5,775 nt of DNA from Desulfobacteraceae bacterium (GCA_013202725.1 JABMRH010000113.1:1-5775); one strand, 5' to 3'; counted from the first letter of the stretch, positions 1 to 5,493 are shown. The notes: generated from the letters alone by a model not told the origin. A program made the numbers and translations.

Positions 1-91
1 CATCAGGGGTGTATAAATTTTGCTGTATAAATTCACAGCCTTTTATATTCTCTAAATAAGCAGCAACAAGTTCTTCTCCTAAATTGATCAT
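1..91 (-). CDS. N-terminal fragment of an unrecognised protein (runs off the left edge)
   Basis: An ATG at 91-89 opens a minus-strand frame that stays open to the window edge, giving 30 residues beginning MINLGEELVAAYLENIKG. An AAGGA ribosome binding site (97-101) lies 5 nt upstream, which supports both the start and the reality of the gene. The visible part looks like an amphipathic N-terminal helix (GEELVAAYLENIKGC) followed by a probable strand. No catalytic motif falls within the fragment. The gene follows the DUF262 gene on the same strand; without the intervening intron the gap would be about 85 bp, so co-transcription is likely. The N-terminus vaguely recalls small PD-(D/E)XK-fold proteins, but that is memory only and the diagnostic residues would lie outside the window. 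Confidence 0.6.
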   Translation of the reverse strand, partial: MINLGEELVAAYLENIKGCEFIQQNLYTPD

Positions 92-119
92 TACTATCCT
101 TATTAAAGGCTAACGTTGA

Positions 120-151
120 ATTCAGCCGCGGCGTATAGCCGTCGACTGAAT
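120..151. other. Terminator-like hairpin at the intron insertion point
   Basis: ATTCAG (120-125) pairs with CTGAAT (146-151). CG (127-128) pairs with CG (143-144) across a C/A mismatch. CGGC (129-132) pairs with GCCG (138-141), leaving T142 bulged and a 5-nt loop GTATA. The right arm is followed on the plus strand by TCCTCTT and then by the group II intron 5' end at 158. IIC-type introns are known to insert just 3' of such stem-loops, using the short T-rich sequence as IBS1. On the minus strand the same hairpin lies in the gap between the DUF262 gene and the next gene, where it could act as a weak attenuator. Confidence 0.55.
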
Positions 152-157
152 CCTCTT

Positions 158-358
158 GTGTACGCCCGGCATGGGCGTGAACTTATGGTGTGAAAGTCCC
201 CTATACGTGAACCCTGTTAATATTTGATATATTAACAAAAGTATTAGCCAAAGGCAAGGGCGTTTCCGTGAGATTCTGTCTGAAGGGTTGGAGCAAAGCG
301 AAAGGCGAGCCGCAGGCGAGAGCGACTGAAAAGGAGCGGCAACCCGGAGTGCAAAGCT
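158..358 (+). ncRNA. Group II intron 5' RNA segment (domain I region)
   Basis: This is the structured 5' part of the intron. CGCCC (163-167) and GGGCG (173-177) form a hairpin with loop GGCAT, followed by GGTGTGAAAGTCC, a signature recalled from domain I of many bacterial group II introns. GTTAATAT (216-223) and ATATTAAC (229-236) form a perfect 8-bp stem with loop TTGAT. The rest (AGCCAAAGGCAAGGGCG, then purine-rich GC-rich sequence to about 355) matches the style of domain I to domain IV intron RNA and has no coding character. Exon-binding sequences could not be assigned by eye. Confidence 0.7.
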
Positions 359-742
359 ATGAGTCCCGCCGCGGCGGGATTCGTTTCGATGGGTTATCGC
401 TTTAAGAAACTTACGCAGTATATCCGTGGCTGGATGAACTATTTTGGAATATCAGAATATTACCGACCAATTCCGGAATTGGATCACTGGCTGCGCAGAC
501 GAGTGCGTATGTGCTATTGGAAACAATGGCGACTTTGCCGGACAAAGGTGAGAAACCTTTTAAGTATCGGCGTTTCACTTAAAGCCGCCATCTCAGTTGG
601 AATGAGCCGTAAAGGCCCGTGGCATCAGGCACGGACTTTAGCAACACAGGCTGGCATGACGAATCAGTGGTTGAAGAAACAGGGGTTAATCTCCATTAAG
701 GAACTTTGGATTAATATCCACTATCCGGCTACGGCCCGATAA
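359..742 (+). pseudogene. ltrA: Group II intron reverse transcriptase/maturase, C-terminal remnant (X domain only)
   Basis: The open frame codes for 127 residues. From about residue 12 it matches the end of a group II intron-encoded protein. The maturase X domain is seen in LTQYIRGWMNYF (18-29), ELDHWLRRRVRMCYWKQWR (40-58) and the trailing RTKVRNLL. The tail SRKGPWHQARTLATQAGMTN and the C-terminus IHYPATAR follow, with no HNH endonuclease domain. A full protein is about 400-450 residues with RT blocks 0-7 and a YADD catalytic motif; none of that is present. The first dozen residues come from a GC palindrome and are not family sequence. A GGAG lies 9 nt before the ATG, so a stand-alone X-domain peptide could be translated, but no such function is shown. 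Confidence 0.85.
364..379. repeat. Perfect 16-nt GC palindrome at the intron deletion joint
   Basis: The sequence TCCCGCCGCGGCGGGA is a perfect palindrome. It lies where the intron 5' RNA stops and family-like maturase sequence begins, so it probably marks the deletion scar or a small inserted palindromic unit. Its core GCCGCGGCG (368-376) also occurs in the hairpin just outside the intron (125-133). Confidence 0.7.
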
Positions 743-751
743 GCTTTGTGA

Positions 752-821
752 AACGCCCGGTGCGGACCCGCATACCGTGGTGTTGTGGGGAGGGGGAGAG
801 AGAAACTCCCCCTTACCCGAT
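752..821 (+). ncRNA. Group II intron domain V/VI 3' end
   Basis: The stretch 753-783 folds as a domain V-like helix. ACGCC (753-757) pairs with GGTGT (779-783), and CGGT (758-761) pairs with ACCG (774-777) with T778 unpaired. A 2-nt bulge (A772, T773) is followed by GCG/CGC around the loop GACC. Domain VI follows: GGGGGAG (792-798) pairs with CTCCCCC (806-812), and the basal GGG (within 787-790) pairs with CCC (816-818). A815 is unpaired 7 nt from the 3' end, the position expected of a branch-point adenosine. The intron terminates at GAT (819-821). Confidence 0.7.
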
Positions 822-837
822 TATATGTTTTAATGTT

Positions 838-2634
838 TTACAATCTCCAATAGTAACTTTTGATTTTTTCTGCCATCAATTTTCTTCTTTCTATCAAAAA
901 TTCTTCGTAATGTTCGATTGTTTTATTTTCCATTTCATTCGGCACACAGTGCATTTTAAAATTCTCTTGAATTTCACCTATATCTGTTATTGCACCAAAA
1001 GACTCTGAACCATTATTGCAATGCCCTATCAATTTCGAGAAATATTCGGCAGGTGCTTTATCTCCAATTGCAATATTTATTTCGCTTTGCATCATGACAT
1101 AGTTTGAAATCTGATTATATTTACCACGAGTTAAACCATTTTTCTTGAGATAATTCTTTGGGAAAAGATGATGAATGTCACCCCTATGGGTTATAAGATC
1201 TCTAACTGTTATCTTTTTCGATAAGAAACCCTTATCATTTGCATGAACTTGAGACGCTAAAAAGACTTTAAAATATGGACTGCTCGCTACCGAGGTATTC
1301 ATTTGTTGCGGTAAGCCAGCATGCCAAAAAGCATCTGATAACTCGGCAGCCTCTACATCTTTTATATAATCTGAGAAGCCTATTTCGCAAATCCGCTTTA
1401 TGTCAAAGTCAAAAGATGATTCCGGCGATGCTGAATAACGACCAGTTAGCACAGACATTACAAACCATTTGCGAACATGAGATTCTATCTCGCTTGGTTC
1501 AACTTTATCTCTTCTCAGCACCAAATAGACTATATATGCAAAATTAATAGCATTTTGAGAACGAATCATACTTGATTCAACAAACCCAGCAGAACGTAAA
1601 ATCATTACGAACCGCTTAAGGTCTGTCTCATTCATGAAAGTTAATAATCCTTGCTCAAGTTGTTTGAATGATTGTTCTGCAATTATTTCTTCATACTCTC
1701 GGGTTTTAAAGTTTCTACCAGAAAGCAATGCAACTAAATCCTGAAGGCGACCGCGCTTAAACTCTGAAGTAAATGCTACACGTAACATGTCAGTGTATGA
1801 AGGGTCATAAAGATTGTCATTTTCATTTTTTAGCCAAGCCATTTTTTGGAAATATTCTGTTGAAGTAAATTCCTTGTCAACATCAGCAAGCTGTTGGTAA
1901 AATTCTGGTGCAACAGCTAAATGACAGAAATAGTCAATGCACTTCCGTAATTTATTACCTCCGTAAATTTCATTTGCTGCTATTTTTGACATAGCAAAAT
2001 CTGCTTGACTAAGAACAGCTCCTTGTGAATTAATTCTTATAAAGATTTCCGTAACAGTCTCAATATCCAAGTCTGCATTTAATTCAATAAGTCCAATGTG
2101 ATTGTTAACGATACCACGTAACAGCTCGATACTTTCATAAATTTCATCCTGATCGTTTATTTCATTTTTTTCACAATAATCACTTACGAACCTGAGAACC
2201 TTAACATCTGGTGAAAATATATCTGCAATATTTGAAATCCATTCTTTATCTTTTTTTATTGCCGGGTTAGAAACTTCGAATTTTTTCTCTTTCGGATGAA
2301 AGGCAATAGTAATCTTAACTCTTTTATAGTCTTTATTGACTATCCATTCATCAAGTAATGCCGCCATAAGGGCTGTTACCCGTTGTTGACCGTCAATCAA
2401 TACTCTTTTGCCTTCGGATGAAGTGCCATCCTTTAATTTTACAGTTGGATTTCGCCAAGCAATTAAATATCCAATAGGATATCCTTCATATAATGAATCT
2501 ATCAAATCTCGTACTTTTGTGGTGCTCCAAACAAACGGACGCTGTATTTCTGGAATTGCAATCTCTCCTGATTTAATCCATGTCAACAATGTTTGTATCG
2601 GATGTTGATTAACTGAGTATTGTTGAATTGACAT
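838..2634 (-). CDS. DUF262/GmrSD-like protein with C-terminal HNH nuclease motif
   Basis: This 598-residue protein has the two-part layout of single-chain GmrSD-like proteins. The N-terminal DUF262 (ParB-like fold) part shows IPEIQRPFVW (27-36), the nucleotide-binding LIDGQQRVTAL (79-89) and FIRINSQGAVLSQADF (198-213). A helical middle leads to a DUF1524/HNH-like end with GDIHHLFPKNYL (485-496), NYV (511-513) and N520, so the His-Asn-His-type residues look intact. In GmrSD, DUF262 hydrolyses NTP and DUF1524 cuts modified DNA; related proteins act in anti-phage defence. The role here is inferred from that family. AAGGAG (2644-2649) sits 9 nt before the ATG. The gene is AT-rich, lies beside a tRNA gene and precedes another minus-strand gene, which fits an acquired defence island. 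No methyltransferase is visible in the window. Confidence 0.88.
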   Translation of the reverse strand: MSIQQYSVNQHPIQTLLTWIKSGEIAIPEIQRPFVWSTTKVRDLIDSLYEGYPIGYLIAWRNPTVKLKDGTSSEGKRVLIDGQQRVTALMAALLDEWIVNKDYKRVKITIAFHPKEKKFEVSNPAIKKDKEWISNIADIFSPDVKVLRFVSDYCEKNEINDQDEIYESIELLRGIVNNHIGLIELNADLDIETVTEIFIRINSQGAVLSQADFAMSKIAANEIYGGNKLRKCIDYFCHLAVAPEFYQQLADVDKEFTSTEYFQKMAWLKNENDNLYDPSYTDMLRVAFTSEFKRGRLQDLVALLSGRNFKTREYEEIIAEQSFKQLEQGLLTFMNETDLKRFVMILRSAGFVESSMIRSQNAINFAYIVYLVLRRDKVEPSEIESHVRKWFVMSVLTGRYSASPESSFDFDIKRICEIGFSDYIKDVEAAELSDAFWHAGLPQQMNTSVASSPYFKVFLASQVHANDKGFLSKKITVRDLITHRGDIHHLFPKNYLKKNGLTRGKYNQISNYVMMQSEINIAIGDKAPAEYFSKLIGHCNNGSESFGAITDIGEIQENFKMHCVPNEMENKTIEHYEEFLIERRKLMAEKIKSYYWRL

Positions 2635-2673
2635 CTTTCTCTACTCCTTATTCTCACATATAACAATTAGTCT

Positions 2674-2685
2674 GTGAACATTCAC
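2674..2685. promoter_or_regulatory. Short dyad upstream of the DUF262 gene (possible operator)
   Basis: GTGAA (2674-2678) and TTCAC (2681-2685) form an inverted repeat with a 2-nt spacer. It lies 40 bp upstream of the start codon of the DUF262 gene, where a repressor could cover the promoter or the 5' leader. The match is short and no regulator gene is visible, so the assignment is tentative. Confidence 0.25.
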
Positions 2686-2873
2686 TATTTTTTAGAATAA
2701 CAATTATTATATATTTAACTTGATAACTAATTGATATTTAATCAGGTTGTTATTACGAAATAATTATAAAAAACTGATTCGTATAAGCATTTATTTGACA
2801 GAAAAAATCTTATGAAAAAATAATCCAAACAGTTTTAAAGAATTTCTTATCAATGATAAAAATATGCCTCATG

Positions 2874-2960
2874 TATTCCAGCTTTCCCGCCGTGCTCGCG
2901 CCCGTCGCGGCAGGCGCGGGAATGACAGACGGGGCAGGAATAACTTAAAGTACTGGAATA
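2874..2960. repeat. Nested inverted repeat, REP/MITE-like
   Basis: The outer arms TATTCCAG (2874-2881) and CTGGAATA (2953-2960) are perfect inverted copies. Inside them TTCCCGC (2884-2890) and GCGGGAA (2916-2922) pair, and CGCG (2897-2900) with CGCG (2906-2909) can form a central hairpin. GGAATAAC is also repeated directly (2937-2944 and 2955-2962). The words ATTCCAG, TTCCCGC and GGGAATGAC resemble a type of dispersed palindromic element common in proteobacterial genomes. It begins 6 bp past the tRNA 3' end and may also end the tRNA transcript. Whether it is dispersed cannot be seen in one window. Confidence 0.6.
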
Positions 2961-2966
2961 ACAAAA

Positions 2967-3042
2967 TGGCGCGCCCGGCTGGATTTGAACCAGCGGCTTT
3001 CAGCTCCGGAGGCTGACGCTCTATCCCCTGAGCTACGGGCGC
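2967..3042 (-). tRNA. tRNA-Arg, anticodon CCG
   Basis: A complete cloverleaf reads on the minus strand from 3042. The acceptor arm is GCGCCCG/CGGGCGC, and the D stem is GCTC/GAGC. The anticodon stem TCAGC/GCTGA encloses the loop CTCCGGA, giving anticodon CCG at 3009-3007, which decodes CGG. The T stem is GCTGG/CCAGC with loop TTCAAAT. The discriminator is G and the CCA tail is encoded (2969-2967). It lies 57 bp downstream of folC. Its 3' end faces the accessory DNA, the usual side for island integration, but no duplicated tRNA 3' end is seen in the window. Confidence 0.97.
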
Positions 3043-3068
3043 ACATTTTTCAAAGGTCTCATTGTGTG

Positions 3069-3083
3069 TAGAAACAGTTTCTA
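3069..3083. promoter_or_regulatory. 15-nt perfect dyad upstream of the tRNA gene
   Basis: TAGAAACAGTTTCTA has 7-nt arms around a central A. It lies 27 nt upstream of the tRNA 5' end and 17 nt past the folC stop codon, so it covers the area where a tRNA promoter would sit. With a 1-nt centre it would not form a hairpin as such, so a protein-binding site is the only obvious role. Chance is possible. Confidence 0.25.
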
Positions 3084-3099
3084 TTTAATTTATCAGCAC

Positions 3100-4377
3100 T
3101 TACAAGTCAAGCGCCTCTTTTGCTTCACCTACGAGGTAGAGAGAACCTGCAATGCAGATTGCATCATCAGATGATGCGGTTTTAATGGCATGTTGTACGG
3201 CTTCGCTAACATCCGGGATAATGCAGACGTCCGGAATTATTTTTTTTGCTATCGGATAAAGCTTTTCAGGCGCCAGCGCCCGGTTGATTTTGGGCCGGGT
3301 TAATATTGCTTTGTTGCAAAGAGGGAGAAGACAGGCAAGCATTGCAGCATAAGGTTTGTCGTCCAGTATGCCTGTGACGAGTGTTATCTTCCGTTTAGCC
3401 GGATTTTCGGACAGAAATTTTGCCAGGCAGTGGGTGGCAATTAAATTATGTGCTCCGTCAAGGAGGATAAGTGGAGAGGAGGAGACTATTTCCAGTCTTC
3501 CGGGCCATCTGTTTTGCGCAAGGCCCTGTTTAATATTCTGGAAGGAAAGGTTTGTTTTATTCTGGTTGAGTATTTCGCATGCGGCAAGGACAATGGCTGC
3601 ATTGTCAATCTGGTGATTGCCAAGCAGACCTGAACGTATATCCCGCCAGATGTTGTCGATTCCAAAATATGTAAAAGTTCCGTTTTTGCTCCTTCTAACC
3701 CGGAAGGCATCTCCAAACCGATAAAAAGTGGCGGATTGTTTTGCGGCCATCTTTTTTAACACTGAGATTGCCTTGTTTTGTTTTACTCCGGTAATAACAG
3801 GAACCGATTTTTTTATTATCCCTCCTTTTTCAGATGCTATTTGGCCTATGGTGTTTCCCAGATATCTTTGATGTTCGACAGATATATTTGATATTATAGA
3901 AATAACCGGTTTTATGATATTTGTTGCATCAAGCCTTCCTCCCATGCCTGTTTCTATAACAGCCCAGTCAACCTTTTGCCTGTTGAATTCATAAAGGGCC
4001 ATTGCGGTTGTTAATTCAAAAAAGGTTGCTTCAAGGTCATTTGGTATAACCTTATTTACAGCCTTATAAGATTCTACAACTTTTTTATCTGAGATAGGGA
4101 GGTTGTTTATGCGGATCCTTTCGTTAAACTTTACAAGGTGAGGTGAAGTATATAGGCCGACTTTATATCCGGATAGTTGCAGGATTGAGGAAAGAGCGGA
4201 GGCGATTGATCCTTTTCCGTTCGTTCCGGCTACATGTATGCATGAAAAACCGTTTTGCGGATTATCCAGTCCTTTTAGGATACTTGCGATGTTAAAAAGG
4301 CCGAATTTTATCCCAAACCTTCTGAGGCTGTACATGGCCTTGATACAATTATTATAAGAATTTTTGCAACGGTTCAC
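3100..4377 (-). CDS. folC: Bifunctional folylpolyglutamate synthase/dihydrofolate synthase
   Basis: FolC is a cytoplasmic Mur-ligase-family enzyme that joins L-glutamate to dihydropteroate and then adds further glutamates to folates, using ATP. The 425-residue length is typical. Visible motifs are the P-loop HVAGTNGKGS (48-57), TSPHL (77-81), ETGMGGRLDATN (142-153), the carbamoylated-lysine region SEKGGIIK (182-189, Lys184), GNHQIDNA (253-260), WPGRLE (291-296) and LDGAHN (306-311). Homology reaches back to about residue 8 (YNNC...YSLRRFGIKFGL), so translation must start upstream of Met15. The only choice is GTG at 4377, because an in-frame TGA lies two codons before it. No Shine-Dalgarno sequence is seen. 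The start is 23 nt past the T-tract of the rpsU terminator, and the GTGAACC around it is tandemly duplicated. Confidence 0.95.
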   Translation of the reverse strand: MNRCKNSYNNCIKAMYSLRRFGIKFGLFNIASILKGLDNPQNGFSCIHVAGTNGKGSIASALSSILQLSGYKVGLYTSPHLVKFNERIRINNLPISDKKVVESYKAVNKVIPNDLEATFFELTTAMALYEFNRQKVDWAVIETGMGGRLDATNIIKPVISIISNISVEHQRYLGNTIGQIASEKGGIIKKSVPVITGVKQNKAISVLKKMAAKQSATFYRFGDAFRVRRSKNGTFTYFGIDNIWRDIRSGLLGNHQIDNAAIVLAACEILNQNKTNLSFQNIKQGLAQNRWPGRLEIVSSSPLILLDGAHNLIATHCLAKFLSENPAKRKITLVTGILDDKPYAAMLACLLPLCNKAILTRPKINRALAPEKLYPIAKKIIPDVCIIPDVSEAVQHAIKTASSDDAICIAGSLYLVGEAKEALDL

Positions 4378-4400
4378 GGTTCACGCTTTTTTTTAATGAT

Positions 4401-4436
4401 AAAAAAACCCGGCAGAATTAATATCCATGCCGGGTT
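4401..4436 (-). terminator. Intrinsic terminator after rpsU
   Basis: On the minus strand a 9-bp perfect stem (AACCCGGCA at 4406-4414 paired with TGCCGGGTT at 4428-4436) with a 13-nt loop runs into a T-tract covering 4401-4407. It lies 21 bp beyond the rpsU stop codon. The opposite strand ends in TTAATTTTT, so weak bidirectional activity is possible. It separates rpsU from folC. Confidence 0.85.
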
Positions 4437-4457
4437 AATTTTTCATGCAAATTTGTA

Positions 4458-4655
4458 TTATCTATATCTCGAAGCTGTAATTCTTCGCCTTCTTAAGGCT
4501 TCACGCTGCTTACGACGTTTGTGCTCACTCGGCTTTTCATAGCTTTTTTTGAGTTTTAATCTTTTAAAAAGCCCGTCGTTTTGAATCTTTTTTTTCAAAA
4601 TGCGCATAGCCTTTTCAAGATCATTGTCAAAGACCTTGACCTGAATTTCCTTCAA
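4458..4655 (-). CDS. rpsU: 30S ribosomal protein bS21
   Basis: bS21 is a small basic protein of the 30S platform near the anti-Shine-Dalgarno end of 16S rRNA and helps initiation on mRNA. The 65-residue product is recognisable from VKVFDNDLEKAMRILKKK (7-24), GLFKRLKLKKSYEKPSE (28-44) and the Arg/Lys-rich C-terminus EALRRRR. Length and charge match the family. The start codon is TTG at 4655-4653. It is chosen because AGGGGG (4665-4670) sits 9 nt upstream and because the family N-terminus begins at this point. Rare start codons can hold down expression. The gene has its own strong terminator and a leader hairpin, so it appears to form a separate short transcript or the end of an adk-rpsU unit. 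Confidence 0.95.
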   Translation of the reverse strand: MKEIQVKVFDNDLEKAMRILKKKIQNDGLFKRLKLKKSYEKPSEHKRRKQREALRRRRITASRYR

Positions 4656-4676
4656 ATTGTTCGACCCCCTTTTGTT

Positions 4677-4705
4677 CCACCGGAGGAAGTATATTTATCC
4701 GGTGG
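4677..4705 (-). promoter_or_regulatory. Leader hairpin upstream of rpsU
   Basis: CCACCGGA (4677-4684) and TCCGGTGG (4698-4705) form a perfect 8-bp stem with a 13-nt AT-rich loop, 21 nt before the rpsU start codon and just upstream of its ribosome binding site. No T-tract follows on the minus strand, so it is not an intrinsic terminator. The loop carries ACTTCC, which could pair with the downstream GGGGGT of the ribosome binding site through some G-U pairs. A role in controlling bS21 translation is inferred. Confidence 0.45.
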
Positions 4706-4715
4706 TTATTTGTTT

Positions 4716-4744
4716 ACTATAATGCAAAAAAAATATTTTTAATA
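4716..4744 (-). promoter_or_regulatory. Weak promoter candidate for rpsU
   Basis: On the minus strand TATAGT (4716-4721) is a good -10 match. The hexamer 17 nt upstream, TATTAA (4739-4744), is a poor -35. The A/T-rich run between and above it (through about 4770) could act as an UP-like element. The site would place the start of transcription just ahead of the leader hairpin. Confidence 0.3.
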
Positions 4745-4818
4745 TATCCATAAAATTTTTGCAAGATAAAAAATAAGATATTTTCGGAGGCCGTGGTATT
4801 AGAAATCATAGTCAATTT

Positions 4819-5493
4819 TTACAGCTTTGAAACAAGCTCCGCAGCAACATCCTTTACGCTTGGTTTGCCGTCAAGTGTTATATATTTAATAGAGCCATCT
4901 TCAGCGGCAAGGTCTTTGAAATAGTAAGATGCTGCAAGAGTGCCGGTTTCGGTGTCATAGTAAATACCATGTCGTTTGTTGATGGCATCTTCATCCTGAT
5001 CATCCGCTCTTGTGCTTAATTCGCCTCCGCATACTCTGCATTTGTCCCCATCCGGTTTTATTGCGTCAATATAAATGTTGTTTGGATGGTTGTTGTCATT
5101 TACACAAAGCCTGCGTCCCATGATCCTGTTTTTGGCAATTTCACGGTCAAGAATAATTTCTACGACAATATCGAGTTTTATATTTGCTTTTTTAAGAGAT
5201 TCATCAAGCTTTACGGCCTGAGTTTTATTTCTCGGAAAACCGTCAAGAAGCCATCCGTTTTTACAATCATCCTTTTGCAGGCGGTCAAGTATCATGGGTA
5301 TGGTGATTTCATCCGGCACAAGATCGCCTCTGTCGATATATTCCTTGGCTTTTATACCAAGTTCGGTTCCTCCTTTGATGTTTTCACGAAAAATAGCGCC
5401 TGATTCAATGTGGGGAGTGTTGTATTTATCCTTTAAAATAGCTCCCTGAGTTCCCTTGCCGCTGCCGTTTGGTCCAAAAAACAAAATGTTCAT
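4819..5493 (-). CDS. adk: Adenylate kinase
   Basis: Adk interconverts ATP + AMP and 2 ADP in the cytoplasm and sets the adenylate energy balance. The chosen ATG at 5493 gives 224 residues, slightly above the usual 214-217. Motifs are the P-loop GPNGSGKGT (7-15), Arg36 in the AMP-binding part, DGFPR (84-88), and the LID entrance GRRLC (126-130). The LID carries C130, H136 and C152-x-x-C155, followed by STRADD (160-165) and Arg174. This suggests a zinc-type LID in which the second Cys is replaced, perhaps by His136. A TTG six codons further upstream is open in frame, but AAGGAG (5500-5505) is spaced 6 nt from the ATG and the family N-terminus starts there. The P-loop GPNGSGKGT departs from the common GPPGAGKGT. 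Confidence 0.96.
   Translation of the reverse strand: MNILFFGPNGSGKGTQGAILKDKYNTPHIESGAIFRENIKGGTELGIKAKEYIDRGDLVPDEITIPMILDRLQKDDCKNGWLLDGFPRNKTQAVKLDESLKKANIKLDIVVEIILDREIAKNRIMGRRLCVNDNNHPNNIYIDAIKPDGDKCRVCGGELSTRADDQDEDAINKRHGIYYDTETGTLAASYYFKDLAAEDGSIKYITLDGKPSVKDVAAELVSKL

Larger units (their letters stand above)
158..821 (+). mobile_element. Internally deleted group II intron
   Basis: The left end GTGTACGCCC fits the group II 5' boundary (GUGYG-like), and the right end ACCCGAT closes a domain VI hairpin. Between them are a domain I-type 5' RNA segment, the tail of a maturase gene and domain V/VI. The total is only about 664 nt; an intact bacterial intron with its reverse transcriptase is usually near 1.8-2.5 kb. 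The missing part is all of the RT palm and fingers. The element lies antisense to its flanking genes and ends 16 bp from the DUF262 stop codon. The adjacent hairpin points to class IIC, but the ORF tail ending IHYPATAR may fit another endonuclease-less class, so the class is left open. It cannot encode its own RT; splicing or mobility would need help in trans. Confidence 0.85.
2635..2966. other. AT-rich non-coding stretch between the tRNA-Arg and the DUF262 gene
   Basis: No convincing gene is present in these 332 bases. The left part (2635-2870) is very AT-rich and should hold the DUF262 promoter. A short dyad GTGAA-CA-TTCAC lies at 2674-2685, about 40 bp before the start codon, and TATAAT-like words occur on the minus strand, but no clear -35/-10 pair stands out. 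A 13-nt palindrome (TTATCA-A-TGATAA) is at 2847-2859. The right part is the nested inverted repeat listed separately. The composition change from AT-rich to GC-rich at about 2880 is abrupt. Confidence 0.6.

Noticed and set aside
108..165. Possible integron attC site hosting the intron (GGCTAAC at 109-115 looks like a cassette R-box, and the hairpin resembles an attC fold)
   Set aside because: No matching GTTRRRY box is found on the far side of the hairpin or across the intron, and the sequence before the intron is TCCTCTT and not the TTGTT used by attC-targeting introns. The terminator-like hairpin reading is simpler.
359..742. Retron or diversity-generating reverse transcriptase
   Set aside because: The fragment contains only the maturase X domain, has no YADD motif, and is bracketed by group II intron RNA ends.
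748..1008. Plus-strand open frame after the intron, and other frames opposite the DUF262, folC and adk genes
   Set aside because: These overlap clearly real minus-strand genes or intron RNA, have no family resemblance, and lack convincing ribosome binding sites.
2795..2824. Plus-strand promoter-like pair TTGACA (2795-2800) and AATAAT (2819-2824)
   Set aside because: The spacing is 18 nt in very AT-rich DNA and there is no plus-strand gene downstream, only the inverted repeat and the antisense tRNA. It could be an orphan antisense promoter, but chance is more likely.
2700..2870. CRISPR-like or tandem repeat array in the AT-rich gap
   Set aside because: No unit of 20 nt or more recurs at regular spacing; only short AT words repeat.
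4745..4818. Intrinsic terminator between adk and rpsU
   Set aside because: CGG-CCT-CCG followed later by a T-rich run is too small a stem and the T-run is not adjacent, so adk and rpsU may be partly co-transcribed.
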